From the NCBI RefSeq assembly GCF_002897375.1, contig NZ_BFAG01000003.1, positions 310,001 to 374,000 on the forward strand: a DNA stretch of 64,000 nt, written 5' to 3'. The position numbers and the translations under genes are program-made. This DNA comes from Deinococcus aerius. Lineage in GTDB: Bacteria > Deinococcota > Deinococci > Deinococcales > Deinococcaceae. The notes under the pieces are model-generated. The model saw only the letters and a program-made list of their open reading frames with translations. It had not been told where the DNA came from and made no database searches. Below, piece by piece: positions 37,207 to 54,213 of the stretch (the first letter of the stretch is position 1; every line of letters begins with the position of its first letter).

Positions 37207-38055
37207 TCACGCCCCGCACCCCGTCTCCAGCCGGGTCCGCACTTCCCCCTGCGGCGTCCACTCGCCCCCCGTGATCCCGAAGCCCTCGTAGTAGGAGCTG
37301 AAGGTCAGAATCTCCATCCGGCCATCGCCGTTCAGGTCCGCCAGCCCCGCCAGGCGGTAGAGGCTCGCCAGGGGCATGGGGGCGCCGCTTCCGGGATCGT
37401 AGGGCGTGCGGGGAGCGAGCGACGCGCCGAGGACCGTGGTGTGGGCCTTCCCATTTCGCACCGAGCGCAGGAGGAGCAGGCTGTAATCGCCGGGCTGCCC
37501 GACAGGCGGGGGGTAGAGGCCCGAACGCTCGGCGTAATGGGCAGCCTCGATGATGACCTCATCCGTCCCGTCGCCGTCGAGGTCAGCGCGGGTAAGGCCG
37601 AGCAGGTTGACCTGTGGGTTTTTCAGCCCCCGGCGCACCAGCTCATCGCGGACAAGCGCCCGGTAGGCCGGGTTGGAGGTCGGAAGGACGGTGACCGGGC
37701 GTGGGCGGGAGTTCCCGGTGGTGGACGTGACGACGCGGAAAACGGGGCTGGCCGGTAGGGGTTTTAACCCCAGATCGAAGCTGTCCTCGCAGGGGACGCC
37801 GAGGGAGGAGGCCCGAGTGCCGCCCGCGGTGGTCCCCCGGCCCGGCAAGTCCTGCACCCGGTAGCGGGCGCCCGCAACCAGGCGCGGAGCCGTGGCTGCC
37901 GGAGAGAGCCACCGCCCGCCGTCCCACGCGCCCAGCAGGATCGGCCTCGTCTCGCCGGGGAGCAGCACGAGCGCGGGCCGCAGAGGAGCAGAGGCTGATA
38001 CTCCCAGGGAGACGCAGGCGAGCAGGGCCAGGGCGGACAGGGCGGGGCGGGGCAT
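37207..38055 (-). CDS. secreted hypothetical protein with FG-GAP-like repeats
   Basis: 282-aa protein with a signal peptide (MPRPALSALALLACVSLGVSA). Two DxDGDG-type calcium-binding/FG-GAP-like motifs are seen: TRADLDGDGTDEVIIEA and LADLNGDGRMEILTF, consistent with a beta-propeller-type fold. No catalytic motif. Expected in the periplasm or outside. Upstream of the ATG there is no clear -10 or ribosome site. Confidence 0.7.
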   Translation of the reverse strand: MPRPALSALALLACVSLGVSASAPLRPALVLLPGETRPILLGAWDGGRWLSPAATAPRLVAGARYRVQDLPGRGTTAGGTRASSLGVPCEDSFDLGLKPLPASPVFRVVTSTTGNSRPRPVTVLPTSNPAYRALVRDELVRRGLKNPQVNLLGLTRADLDGDGTDEVIIEAAHYAERSGLYPPPVGQPGDYSLLLLRSVRNGKAHTTVLGASLAPRTPYDPGSGAPMPLASLYRLAGLADLNGDGRMEILTFSSYYEGFGITGGEWTPQGEVRTRLETGCGA

Positions 38056-38098
38056 ACCGCCAGTCTCGGCTCACCCGGGGATGCGTAAGTGAGAGGCG

Positions 38099-38947
<849 letters not shown>

Positions 38948-38952
38948 ACCTC

Positions 38953-38981
38953 ATTTTGCTCCAAGTACTTTAAAAAATCAA
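38953..38981 (-). promoter_or_regulatory. promoter of the VOC dioxygenase gene
   Basis: On the minus strand TTGATT (38976-38981), 17-bp spacer, CAAAAT (38953-38958), then 5 nt GAGGT to ATG 38947. It has both a good -35 and leaderless-like spacing. Confidence 0.6.
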
Positions 38982-38990
38982 TCGATTGAT
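38977..38990. promoter_or_regulatory. 14-bp perfect palindrome, probable repressor operator
   Basis: ATCAATCGATTGAT, in an AT-rich patch, overlaps the -35 box of the VOC dioxygenase gene. The size and position fit a dimeric MarR- or TetR-type repressor; the regulator is not encoded nearby. Confidence 0.6.
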
Positions 38991-39124
38991 AATTCTATCC
39001 ATCTCTATGCCGTGAGCGCCTGCTCAGAACCCGCTCCACCCAAAGGTGGATGAGCAATCACCTCTTTTGAGGTACATACTCAAAGCAGTACCACCCCTTA
39101 ATCCTGCTTTCCCCGGAGGCCCCT

Positions 39125-40600
<1,476 letters not shown>

Positions 40601-40641
40601 GCTGGCGCGCATTCCTGTCTCCCCTCCGGGCTTTTCTCTGG

Positions 40642-40652
40642 TACGGTCGGGT
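40642..40652 (+). promoter_or_regulatory. leaderless-type -10 element of the serine hydrolase gene
   Basis: TACGGT at 40642-40647 with a 5-nt spacer to ATG 40653. Confidence 0.6.
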
Positions 40653-42146
40653 ATGCGCGCCCATCTGCTCAGCACCCTGATCCTCGGCCTGCTGTCCACC
40701 GCCCTGGCCCAGAGTGGGGAGATGCGGACCCAGGAGGGGGCCCTCACCCGCCTGCTGGGGGCCGGGCAGCCCCGGGCGGAGTGGTTCGCGCCGGAATTCC
40801 TTGCCCAGGTGCCTTTGGCGACCATCACCGCGCAACTCGCCGGCATCCGTCAGGCGTACGGCGCCTTCGTGCGGCTGGACACGCTGGAGGGGCGCCCGCT
40901 CGCCGTGTACGAGCGCGGCACCCTGCTGATCACGGTGGCCTCGGTCGATGCCCAGGGACGGCTCACCGGCTTCGGGGCCGTGCCGGGTCCGGCGCCGCAG
41001 GGGACCACCCAGGCCCCCACGCAGGCCGAACGGGACACCATCCTCCAGACCCTGACCCGCGTGTTCCAGCCGGGGACGGTGGACCCCGCCCTCTTCGCCC
41101 CCGAGTTCCTGGCGGCGGTGCCCGAGACGCAGCTCCGGGAGCAGTTCTCGGCGATCCGGGCTCAGTTCGGCGCCTTCGTCCGGGTGGACCTGACGGGCGA
41201 CGTGCCCAGGGTGATCTACGAGCGCGGCGCCCTCAACGTCACGTCGCTCCGGGTGGATGCCCAGGGCCGCGTCACGGCGCTCACCATCACGCCGGAGGTC
41301 ACCTTCACCTCCCTGGAGGAGGCGCGGGCCGCCTTCGCCGCGCTGCCGGGTCAGGTCAGCCTGCTCGTGCGCGAGGTGGGCACGGGCCGGACCCTGGCCG
41401 CCCTGAACCCGTCCCGGCCCCTCGCCGTGGGCTCGACGTTCAAGCTGGCGATCCTGGGTGAATTGCAGGCGCAGGTGGGGCGCGGCGAGCGGAATTGGAC
41501 GGACGAGGTCACGCTGACGGACGCCGACCGGAGCCTCCCCAGCGGCACATTGCAGGACGCCCCGGCGGGCAGCCGCTACACCCTGCGGGACCTCGCCGCG
41601 CGGATGATCCGGGACAGCGACAACACCGCGACCGACCTGCTGCTGCGCGTGGTGGGCCGCCCCGGGGTGGAGGCGCGGCTGGGGCAGACCGCGATGCCGA
41701 ACACACGAGAAGCCTTCGCGCTGAAAAACCCCGCCAACCTGGACCTGCTGCGCGCCTACCGCTCGGCGGGCCTGGACCGGGAGGCGCGGCGCAGGGTCCT
41801 CGCGCAGGCCGCCACGGCGCCGCTCCCGAACGCCGCGCTCTTTGCCCAGGGTCCCGTGGCGCGTGACGTGGAGTGGTTCGTGAGCACCGAGCGGCTCTGC
41901 GCCCTGATGGCGGACGTGGCGGCCCTGCCCGAGACGACCCTGAACCCCGGCGTGGCAAGTCCCGCCGACTTCGCCCGGGTGAGCTACAAGGGCGGCAGCG
42001 AGGGCGGGGTGCTGAACCTCACGACGCAGCTCACGAACAAGGCCGGGAAGACGTACTGCGTGAGCGCGACCTGGAACGACGCCCGCCTCTTGAACGACGA
42101 TGGGTTCATCGCCCTGTACGGTGGCGTGCTGCGGCTGCTGCGCTGA
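40653..42146 (+). CDS. secreted class A beta-lactamase-like serine hydrolase with duplicated N-terminal module
   Basis: 497-aa exported protein (signal peptide MRAHLLSTLILGLLSTALA). Two tandem copies of an about 75-aa module share FAPEFLAxVP, IRxxxGAFVR and YERGxL and span residues 40-120 and 140-220. The C-terminal domain has beta-lactamase/PBP active-site motifs: S261-x-x-K264 (STFK), S322-D323-N324 (SDN) and K446-G447-G448 (KGG). The arrangement resembles Cpe/LpqF-type proteins. No evidence that it hydrolyses beta-lactams; a peptidase or esterase role is equally possible. Confidence 0.85.
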   Translation: MRAHLLSTLILGLLSTALAQSGEMRTQEGALTRLLGAGQPRAEWFAPEFLAQVPLATITAQLAGIRQAYGAFVRLDTLEGRPLAVYERGTLLITVASVDAQGRLTGFGAVPGPAPQGTTQAPTQAERDTILQTLTRVFQPGTVDPALFAPEFLAAVPETQLREQFSAIRAQFGAFVRVDLTGDVPRVIYERGALNVTSLRVDAQGRVTALTITPEVTFTSLEEARAAFAALPGQVSLLVREVGTGRTLAALNPSRPLAVGSTFKLAILGELQAQVGRGERNWTDEVTLTDADRSLPSGTLQDAPAGSRYTLRDLAARMIRDSDNTATDLLLRVVGRPGVEARLGQTAMPNTREAFALKNPANLDLLRAYRSAGLDREARRRVLAQAATAPLPNAALFAQGPVARDVEWFVSTERLCALMADVAALPETTLNPGVASPADFARVSYKGGSEGGVLNLTTQLTNKAGKTYCVSATWNDARLLNDDGFIALYGGVLRLLR

Positions 42147-42161
42147 GGTCAGGAACAACGA

Positions 42162-42190
42162 AGGGGAGGACCCATCTCCGGCCCTCCCCC
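42162..42190. terminator. bidirectional hairpin between the serine hydrolase gene and prs
   Basis: GGGGAGG (42163-42169) pairs with CCTCCCC (42183-42189), sitting between the two converging stop codons. On the minus strand it is followed by TTCGTTGTT. Confidence 0.55.
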
Positions 42191-42203
42191 TGCCACCTCA
42201 CGC

Positions 42204-43202
<999 letters not shown>

Positions 43203-43342
43203 GGTGGGGAACCTCCGGGAAAGGGGAGCGGTGATCTTCTCGCGCTGGGGCGAACGCACCGCAGCATACCCGGCCCGGCGAGTCACTGTCACGGCGCTGA
43301 AGGGGGCGTCCGTCCCCGACGTGGGGACAGCCCGGGAACGGG

Positions 43343-43353
43343 TAGCATGACCC
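43343..43353 (+). promoter_or_regulatory. leaderless-type -10 element of the DMT transporter gene
   Basis: TAGCAT at 43343-43348 with a 5-nt spacer to the GTG at 43354. Confidence 0.55.
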
Positions 43354-43797
43354 GTGGCCTGGCTTCTCCTACTCCTGGCGGTCCTCGTGGGCACCGCAGT
43401 TCCCCTCCAGACCGCCGCCAACTCGCGCCTCGCGCTGGCGGCCGGGCATCCCACCTGGGCCGCCCTGATCAGCGTCATCCTCACCCTGCTGCTGCTCACC
43501 ACCTTTGTCCTGCTCGTGCGGCCCGGTCACGTCTCGGCGCTCGCGGGCACGAGGCTGCCGTGGTGGACCTGGATCGGCGGGGCCTTTGGAATGATCTACC
43601 TGGTGGGGCTCGCCGCACTGGCCCCCCGTCTGGGCACTGCCACGCTGTTTAGCCTGACTGTGCTGGGGCAACTGCTGGCGGCAGGGGTCTTGGAACACTT
43701 CGGCTGGCTGGGGCTGCCGCACCACGCCCTGACACCGGGGCGAGTGCTGGGGCTGGCGCTGGTCGTGGTGGGAATTGTGCTGGTGCGGCGGTTCTAG
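43354..43797 (+). CDS. DMT-superfamily membrane protein (DUF606/YdcZ type)
   Basis: 147-aa integral membrane protein with five hydrophobic helices. [25 protein letters not shown] near the N-terminus and [20 protein letters not shown] in the middle match the DUF606 half-size drug/metabolite transporters. Substrate unknown. GTG start at 43354 from the -10 box position. Confidence 0.85.
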   Translation: MAWLLLLLAVLVGTAVPLQTAANSRLALAAGHPTWAALISVILTLLLLTTFVLLVRPGHVSALAGTRLPWWTWIGGAFGMIYLVGLAALAPRLGTATLFSLTVLGQLLAAGVLEHFGWLGLPHHALTPGRVLGLALVVVGIVLVRRF

Positions 43798-43816
43798 CCC
43801 AGGCAAGTGAACCTCA

Positions 43817-43828
43817 TATGCTTGGGCC
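43817..43828 (+). promoter_or_regulatory. leaderless-type -10 element of the SMI1/KNR4 gene
   Basis: TATGCT at 43817-43822 with a 6-nt spacer to ATG 43829. Confidence 0.6.
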
Positions 43829-44317
43829 ATGACCTCCAAGCCTGATCCTCAACGCATCGCTCAGCTCAAACGACGCTATGTGGGACAGGGGTTGAATGAG
43901 GCAGAACTGCGGCGCGTCGAAGCTGGCCTCGGCCTGCACATTCCCCCGACCTATCGCACGTTTCTCTCTCTGACTGGGAAGATGTCCGGCACGATTCCTG
44001 ATTGGGAAGGTTCTGATTACGCAGGTGACCTTCTCGACCTCAACTTGGAGGCACGTCAGCTCCTGACCAGGAACCCACACCTTCAGCAACTTCCCCAGGA
44101 TGCGTTCGTATTCCTATTCCACCAGGGCTATAGCTTGCTCTTCGTCCTCGCATCCCTTGGCGACGCTTCACCCGTGTACACCTATGCGGAAACGGAAGAA
44201 CCCTGGATGACCGCTTTCGAACAAGTTGCCGAATACTTGGACGACGTGATGTTGCAAGTCGCCCCGAGCGATTGGCGGGCAGCGAAAATCATCACGGGCA
44301 CGGCGATCACCTCATAG
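43829..44317 (+). CDS. SMI1/KNR4 (SUKH) domain protein
   Basis: 162-aa protein with the SUKH pattern: LNEAELRRVEAGLGLHIPPTYRTFLSLTG near the N-terminus, then FVFLFHQGYSLLFVLA and a final acidic helix FEQVAEYLDDV. Many SUKH proteins are immunity proteins against polymorphic toxins. No toxin gene is adjacent, so it may be an orphan. G+C content is visibly lower than in its neighbours, suggesting acquisition. A strong terminator follows. Confidence 0.8.
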   Translation: MTSKPDPQRIAQLKRRYVGQGLNEAELRRVEAGLGLHIPPTYRTFLSLTGKMSGTIPDWEGSDYAGDLLDLNLEARQLLTRNPHLQQLPQDAFVFLFHQGYSLLFVLASLGDASPVYTYAETEEPWMTAFEQVAEYLDDVMLQVAPSDWRAAKIITGTAITS

Positions 44318-44335
44318 GCATTGCCTTTGAGTAAG

Positions 44336-44374
44336 AAGGCGGGGGCGCGGCCCACCTCGCCACGCCCCCGCCTT
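44336..44374. terminator. bidirectional terminator between the SUKH gene and dnaJ
   Basis: AAGGCGGGGGCG (44336-44347) pairs perfectly over 12 bp with CGCCCCCGCCTT (44363-44374), with a 15-nt loop; TTTC follows on the plus strand. Confidence 0.7.
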
Positions 44375-44384
44375 TCCCACTACC

Positions 44385-45509
<1,125 letters not shown>

Positions 45510-45586
45510 GTGTGTTTGCACGCCAGGCATCACCCAGCCTCCGTCTCCCAGGTTAACACGACCGGACTCAAGAAACGTGGGCGCGT

Positions 45587-46664
<1,078 letters not shown>

Positions 46665-46690
46665 GGCCTGCCAGCAGAAACGAGGAAGGT

Positions 46691-46709
46691 CACCCGGTCA
46701 ACTTCCGGG
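46691..46709 (-). promoter_or_regulatory. attenuator strands 1 and 2 of the trpS leader
   Basis: CCCGG (46709-46705), directly after the Trp codons, pairs with CCGGG (46697-46693) around the leader-peptide stop codon. Strand 2 is also complementary to strand 3 of the terminator, giving the 1:2 / 2:3 / 3:4 switch of a classical amino-acid attenuator. Confidence 0.8.
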
Positions 46710-46736
46710 CCACCACCACACGTTCTGCAGGCTCAT
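46698..46736 (-). CDS. trpS leader peptide MSLQNVWWWPGS
   Basis: 12-codon open frame: ATG 46736, three consecutive TGG codons at positions 7-9 (46718-46710), TGA at 46700-46698. It has a TATGCT -10 box 7 nt upstream, so it is predicted to be a leaderless message. Attenuator strand 1 overlaps Pro10-Gly11. A ribosome stalled on the Trp codons would cover strand 1 and let strands 2:3 form, preventing termination before trpS. Three adjacent Trp codons by chance are very unlikely. Confidence 0.85.
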   Translation of the reverse strand: MSLQNVWWWPGS

Positions 46737-46749
46737 GAGGGTCAGCATA
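46737..46749 (-). promoter_or_regulatory. leaderless-type -10 element of the trpS leader transcript
   Basis: TATGCT at 46744-46749 (minus strand) with a 7-nt spacer to the leader-peptide ATG at 46736. The lysE-type gene stop codon lies 15 bp upstream. Confidence 0.65.
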
Positions 46750-46763
46750 GCAAGTTCTCCCGC

Positions 46764-47373
46764 CTACCGCTCCACCGCCGCGTAGGTGCCCAGCGCGATC
46801 ATCGCCCCGCCGGAAGCGAGGCGCTGACCCTTCTGGAAGCGGGCATTCAGCCGCAGACGCGAGCCCAGCGGTCCGGCGAACACGGCCACGAGGAGGTCGG
46901 CGAGCGTATTCAGGACGACGGAGGTGGTGCCCAGCAGGACGAACTGCCAGAACACGTTTCCCGCATCGGCGCGAACGAACTGGGGGATGAAGGCCAGGAA
47001 AAACAGCGCCGTCTTGGGGTTGAGCATCTCGGTAATGATCCCCTGAGTGAAGGCCTGACGTTGCCGCCCAGCGCCCACGTCCAGTTCCAGCCTCTCCCGG
47101 GACAGCAGGGTGCGCACGCCGAGGTAGATCAGGTAAGCGGCGCCCGCGTACTTCACGACGCTGAAGGCCACCGACGAGGCCAGGATGAGGGCCGAGAGCC
47201 CGGCGGCAGAGGCGAAAACGTGGAACATCCCGCCCACCAGAGTGCCCAGCGAACTCTGCACCCCGTCGCGCCGCCCCCCGCCCAGGCTGCGCGCGAGGAC
47301 GTACAGCAGCCCGGGACCGGGAAGTGCGGCGAGCACCAGGGCCGCCAGGAAGAACGCGCCGTACTGCTGGGGA

Positions 47374-47381
<8 letters not shown>
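46764..47381 (-). CDS. LysE-family amino acid exporter
   Basis: 205-aa membrane protein with six predicted helices of the LysE/RhtB family. The N-terminal motif [22 protein letters not shown] and [16 protein letters not shown] are family marks. It exports an amino acid or related metabolite; which one is not evident. ATG 47381 overlaps the 3' end of tdh by 8 bp and has its own -10 box inside tdh. Confidence 0.9.
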
Positions 47382-48480
<1,099 letters not shown>

Positions 48481-48651
48481 GGCAGGTCCTTTCGGGGAGG
48501 GGGTGCCTCCCGGTGTCGTCATAGGCGGGGCCGCGCTGGGGCGGCGCACTCGGTTTCCAGCCCACCATAACGCGGGGGAAGGCCACCCACCATGCCCGCT
48601 CTCACGCCGAAGGCCCAAGTGAGCCTCAAGGTGGGGAGGAGGCTGGCCGGG

Positions 48652-48663
48652 TACGCTGGACGC
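48652..48663 (+). promoter_or_regulatory. leaderless-type -10 element of the 48-aa protein gene
   Basis: TACGCT at 48652-48657 with a 6-nt spacer to ATG 48664. Confidence 0.55.
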
Positions 48664-48810
48664 ATGATCCGCTACCGCAGGCAGAACGCCCTGACCCCCG
48701 AAAAAGACGCCGAGATCACGGTGAACCTCACGCCGCTGCTGTTTTTCGCGGTGGGCTACGTGGCGATGCGGGCGCTGCTGGGCACGTTGATGCAGGGGCA
48801 GAACGAGTAG
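48664..48810 (+). CDS. small membrane protein, 48 aa
   Basis: Begins [20 protein letters not shown], then one hydrophobic segment [20 protein letters not shown] (about residues 21-40) and a polar end. Family unknown. A frame opening upstream at 48592 is less likely because the -10 box at 48652 places the transcript start at the internal ATG. The next gene has its own identical arrangement 22 bp later. Confidence 0.55.
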   Translation: MIRYRRQNALTPEKDAEITVNLTPLLFFAVGYVAMRALLGTLMQGQNE

Positions 48811-48819
48811 CCGCTGCGG

Positions 48820-48831
48820 TACCCTGTCCGC
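48820..48831 (+). promoter_or_regulatory. leaderless-type -10 element of the 138-aa protein gene
   Basis: TACCCT at 48820-48825 with a 6-nt spacer to ATG 48832. Confidence 0.6.
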
Positions 48832-49248
48832 ATGACTGCTCCCAGCGCCCCCCCGCAGTTCAAGAGCGCCGCCAGCGGCCGCACCGTCGTGCCCGGCTGG
48901 ATGAACCTCGTGCCCGGCCAGCCCGACGCCATTGAGGTGCAGCTCGACCTGGCCCCCGACGACCTGGCCCGCGAGCACGCCTGCCTGCTCGTCGAGTACT
49001 GGCCGGACGGGAAGGACCTGACCCTTCAGAGCATCCTGCCCGTGCGGGCCTTTTCCGCCACGCCGGAGGGCTGGTGCCTGTTCGTCCCCTCGCAGGGCCG
49101 GGTGCTCGTGCGCGCCATCGACCCGCAGCCCAATCCGCCCGTGCTGGCCAGTCACTGGCTGAATATGGAGCCGGGGACGCCCGCTGGGACGAGCGTGACG
49201 GTCAGCATCAAGTTCCCCCAGCAGGCGCCGGACACGGCGAACGGTTAA
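48832..49248 (+). CDS. hypothetical soluble protein, 138 aa
   Basis: Begins [20 protein letters not shown]. No signal peptide or membrane segment. Pro-rich with several aromatic positions ([21 protein letters not shown]) and a predicted beta-sandwich character. I do not recognise the family. Start set by the -10 box. Confidence 0.65.
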   Translation: MTAPSAPPQFKSAASGRTVVPGWMNLVPGQPDAIEVQLDLAPDDLAREHACLLVEYWPDGKDLTLQSILPVRAFSATPEGWCLFVPSQGRVLVRAIDPQPNPPVLASHWLNMEPGTPAGTSVTVSIKFPQQAPDTANG

Positions 49249-49350
49249 GGGAGGGGGCCGCCGTTCATGACCCGACGCTGAAGGTCGGGACGGCGCCCCC
49301 ACATGCCTGGCCCCCTACCAAGGCACATGCTGCGCGGGAGAGGAGACAAG

Positions 49351-49644
49351 GTGCCCTACCGCCTCAGCATGGAGTTGCAGTCCGGCGCCGCCACCGAGCA
49401 CTTCGAGCGCGAGTTTGGCAACCTGCTGGACGCCAAGCGCTACGCCCACAACCAGGTGCGCGGCGACATCTTCTGGACCGTGCGGGAGGATCACCTGGAC
49501 GGCCTCGCTCCCGAGTACGCCTTCCGCATCGAGGCGGTCGGGGAGGATGCGGGGAAGCCCCTCGACCTGGACCAGGAGACGAGTGCCGACACCCAGAGCG
49601 ACTCGCTCTTCACGCCCCAGGGTCCCGTGGACGACTCGCGCTGA
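49351..49644 (+). CDS. hypothetical protein, 97 aa
   Basis: Begins MPYRLSMELQSGAATEHFER, with a folded-looking first part (NLLDAKRYAHNQVRGDIFWTV) and a disordered acidic tail. Family unknown. The GTG at 49351 is preferred over ATGs at 49303 and 49327 because GAGAGGAG lies 5 nt upstream of it. Confidence 0.6.
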   Translation: MPYRLSMELQSGAATEHFEREFGNLLDAKRYAHNQVRGDIFWTVREDHLDGLAPEYAFRIEAVGEDAGKPLDLDQETSADTQSDSLFTPQGPVDDSR

Positions 49645-49659
49645 CGGAGCGCTGACCGC

Positions 49660-50289
49660 TTACCCCAGCCCCAGCAACCCCTCCACCCCGCGCCGCGTTG
49701 CCGACAGAGCCTCGGGAATACGCCAGGCCGCGCGGTCGCGGGGGCCAACCGGATTGCTGACCCCCCGAATCTCCAGGGCCGGAACACTGGAGAACAGCGC
49801 CGCGTGCGCCACGCCCGCCCCCTCCATCCCCTCGGTGAGCGCGCCGGGGTGACGGCGGGAGAGGTCGAGGGCCTGCTGCGCCGTTCCGGTCACGGTATTC
49901 AGCGTGAGGGTCGGGCCGCACGCCGCCCCCACGCGCTCGGCGAGGCCACGTGCCCCCTCCCAGGCGGGGAAGATTCCGGCGTGGGGGGTGTCCGGCACGA
50001 CGGAGAGCCCCAGCGCCGTGAGGTCGAGAAACTGGTCGCCATCCCGCGCCCCCAGGTCGGCCTGCACGATCACGCTGGACACGGCGAGGTCGCCCGGCCC
50101 GAGCCCGCTGCCCGGGTACGCCCCCCCGATGCCCGCGCTTACCGCGAGGTCGAAGGGTTCCCGGGAAAGCGCGTCCGCCGTGGCGAGTGCGGCGGCCACC
50201 GGCCCGACGCCACTGACCACCACCCGGGCGGGCAGGTCCGCCAGCCGGGCGGCCTCCCCGGCGGTGGCGACGACGATCAGCACCTTCAT
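49660..50289 (-). CDS. mqnB: futalosine hydrolase
   Basis: 209-aa nucleosidase of the MTA/SAH-nucleosidase fold. The C-terminal block LTEGMEGAGVAHAALF and EIRGVSNPVGPRDRAAW is typical of MqnB, which releases hypoxanthine from futalosine in the alternative menaquinone pathway. AGIGGAYPGSGLGPGDL is also characteristic. ATG 50289 has TACGGT 6 nt upstream. Other mqn genes are not in this window. Confidence 0.88.
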   Translation of the reverse strand: MKVLIVVATAGEAARLADLPARVVVSGVGPVAAALATADALSREPFDLAVSAGIGGAYPGSGLGPGDLAVSSVIVQADLGARDGDQFLDLTALGLSVVPDTPHAGIFPAWEGARGLAERVGAACGPTLTLNTVTGTAQQALDLSRRHPGALTEGMEGAGVAHAALFSSVPALEIRGVSNPVGPRDRAAWRIPEALSATRRGVEGLLGLG

Positions 50290-50301
50290 GGGGCCACCGT
50301 A
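50290..50301 (-). promoter_or_regulatory. leaderless-type -10 element of mqnB
   Basis: TACGGT at 50296-50301 (minus strand) with a 6-nt spacer to ATG 50289. Confidence 0.6.
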
Positions 50302-50361
50302 GCGCGGATGGGCACGGGAAGGCGGACGCCCGGCCCCGCGAGCGTCCGCCTGGAGGAACGT

Positions 50362-51966
<1,605 letters not shown>

Positions 51967-51997
51967 GGTGTTCTCCTTCTTTCCTGCGGGCCGGGCC

Positions 51998-52522
51998 TCA
52001 CGCCACGCGCCCGTCCCAGGCTTTCACGTCCAGCACGCCGCCCTGCGCCCCGATCACGATGACCGCGTCCCCGGGGTGCAGGGGGTCGTCGCTGCGGGCG
52101 AGCACATGCTCGATCTGCCCCGCGACCGTCAGCGCGACCTTGCCGGGGCGGCCCGGCGCCGGGGGCACGAGCACCTTCCCGGTCCGTCCCGCCATTCGCC
52201 CCGCCGCCGCGCTCACCTCGCCGCGTGTGCGCGCCACCCGGAAGGCGAGCGAGGTGAAGGCCCCCACCGCCAGCCCGGTCACGAGCGCGACGAGCAGCCG
52301 TCCCGGTCCTGAGAGACCCGCCAGGCCACCCACCACCCCCGCCAGCCCGAAAAAGGCGGCGAAGCTGACGAGCGCCCGCACGGAGAACCACGAGGCGAAG
52401 TCGTGCAGGTCGGAGCTGTGTCCCACCCCATCGCCCGCACTCACATCACCGTGATGCCCGCCGAGCAGCGACGCGGCGAGCAGGCCGCCCCCCACGAGCA
52501 GGCACAGCAGATAAATGTCCAT
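51998..52522 (-). CDS. NfeD/YqiJ-like membrane protein with OB-type C-terminal domain
   Basis: 174-aa protein: N-terminal helix (about 2-20), two further helices (about 48-88), then a small beta-barrel domain (GRTGKVLVPPAPGRPGKVAL to DAVIVIGAQ) of the NfeD C-terminal OB type. Such proteins are encoded with flotillins and probably regulate or complex with them. It precedes the flotillin gene by 31 bp on the same strand, forming an operon. Confidence 0.82.
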   Translation of the reverse strand: MDIYLLCLLVGGGLLAASLLGGHHGDVSAGDGVGHSSDLHDFASWFSVRALVSFAAFFGLAGVVGGLAGLSGPGRLLVALVTGLAVGAFTSLAFRVARTRGEVSAAAGRMAGRTGKVLVPPAPGRPGKVALTVAGQIEHVLARSDDPLHPGDAVIVIGAQGGVLDVKAWDGRVA

Positions 52523-52822
52523 GCCCAGATTGTCCTCCTTGCCCTACGGTACGCGAGCAGGAGCGGGGAAGTTGCCGCAAAGGAGGTGTACCCCCAGCGC
52601 GGGTGATGCCGGCCCCGTTCTCCCTCTCCCCTTGTGGGAGACCTGCCAAGCAGCGGGTTGGGGTGAGGGGGCGTGTGACCAGCTCGGAGGACGCCGAGAT
52701 GGCCTGTCTCAGGCCCTTGCCGCGCCGCAGGTCGTCCACGTTCACCCCCTCCCCGCCTCCTCTCTCAAGGGGAGGAGCCAAGAACCCGTTCAGCACGGGC
52801 CGGAGGGCCATCTTCCTCTCCC
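52523..52822. other. 300-bp intergenic region filled largely by a dispersed repeat
   Basis: Contains the repeat copy at 52618-52786. The first about 95 bp are the upstream region of the NfeD-like gene, and the last about 36 bp lead to the pdxH stop. No gene is seen. Confidence 0.65.
52618..52786 (+). repeat. dispersed repeat, copy A
   Basis: Ordered words shared with copy B on the opposite strand at 61825-62027: TTCTCCCTCTCCCCT, GTGGGAGAC, GGGGTGAGGGGGCGTGTGAC, GTTCACCCCCTC, and a CTCAAGGGG...GGAG end. Spacing between the words varies, as expected for an old repeat with conserved structural parts. Confidence 0.7.
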
Positions 52823-53467
<645 letters not shown>

Positions 53468-53628
53468 GGGTGTCTCCGGGGGATGAGGGCGGTGGCCGTC
53501 GGGGTCGACCCTGAGTATGCCCGAGGGGGTCGGGGCCTGACCGGAAACAAGGCTCAGGCGGCCGCAGTCCACCCCCCCGTTCTCCACCCTTTCTTCACGG
53601 TCCGTGTGCCCCTTAGACTGCTGCCTAT

Positions 53629-54150
53629 ATGGTTCGCGGTGACCTGGCGGTATTCCCCTTCATGCCCGTCATGCAGATGCTGCTCTCCAGCGGGCGGGCG
53701 GGGCGGTTCAGCGTGGCCCACCCGCGCGGCGGCGAGCTGTGGCTGGAGCCGGGGGAGATCGTCCACGCGCGGGCCGGGGCGCTGACCGGAGACGCGGCCC
53801 TGCAAGTGATGAGCAGTCTGGACGGTGGGCAATTCGCCTTCGCCCCCGACGTGATCCCCACCGAGCGGACCCTCGCGCTGCGCCGCGACGCCGCCCTGCG
53901 CCGCCTGATCGAGGACGCCGACGCCTGGGCCCCGCTGCTGCGCGTGTTTCCCGACTGGAACCGGCCCCTGCGCTTCACCCCGCGCTGGACGGAGGCGCAA
54001 CCCGTCACCCGGGGCCAGTACGTGGCCCTGAGCCTGATCCCCGAGGGCCTGCCCCTCAAGACCCTGCTGGAACGCACCGGCCAGCCCCCCCGCACGACGC
54101 TGGAGACGCTGCGCCCCTTCGTGACGGCGGGCCTGGTCGAGCTGGGGTGA
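53629..54150 (+). CDS. DUF4388 domain protein
   Basis: 173-aa cytoplasmic protein whose first 100 residues show the DUF4388 (PATAN-related) pattern: [64 protein letters not shown]. The rest (about 105-173) is a winged-helix-like tail. DUF4388 proteins accompany signalling or gliding systems elsewhere, but none is here. TAGACT lies 9 nt upstream of the ATG. Confidence 0.82.
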   Translation: MVRGDLAVFPFMPVMQMLLSSGRAGRFSVAHPRGGELWLEPGEIVHARAGALTGDAALQVMSSLDGGQFAFAPDVIPTERTLALRRDAALRRLIEDADAWAPLLRVFPDWNRPLRFTPRWTEAQPVTRGQYVALSLIPEGLPLKTLLERTGQPPRTTLETLRPFVTAGLVELG

Positions 54151-54201
54151 GGCGCCCCTCCCCTGAGCCACCTGACCCATGCATTCCCGGCCCGGCCCCC
54201 G

Positions 54202-54207
54202 TATACT
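54202..54207 (+). promoter_or_regulatory. -10 element of the NUDIX-valS transcript
   Basis: TATACT just upstream of the T-box leader; no convincing -35 at the standard distance. Confidence 0.5.
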
Positions 54208-54213
54208 GGCGGG

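Noticed and set aside
40653..42146. Annotation as an antibiotic-resistance beta-lactamase
   Set aside because: The active-site triad is shared by peptidases and esterases, and the N-terminal duplication is not typical of resistance enzymes.
48592..48663. Longer start for the 48-aa membrane protein
   Set aside because: The upstream ATG at 48592 has no ribosome site, and the TACGCT box at 48652-48657 would place the transcript start at 48664.
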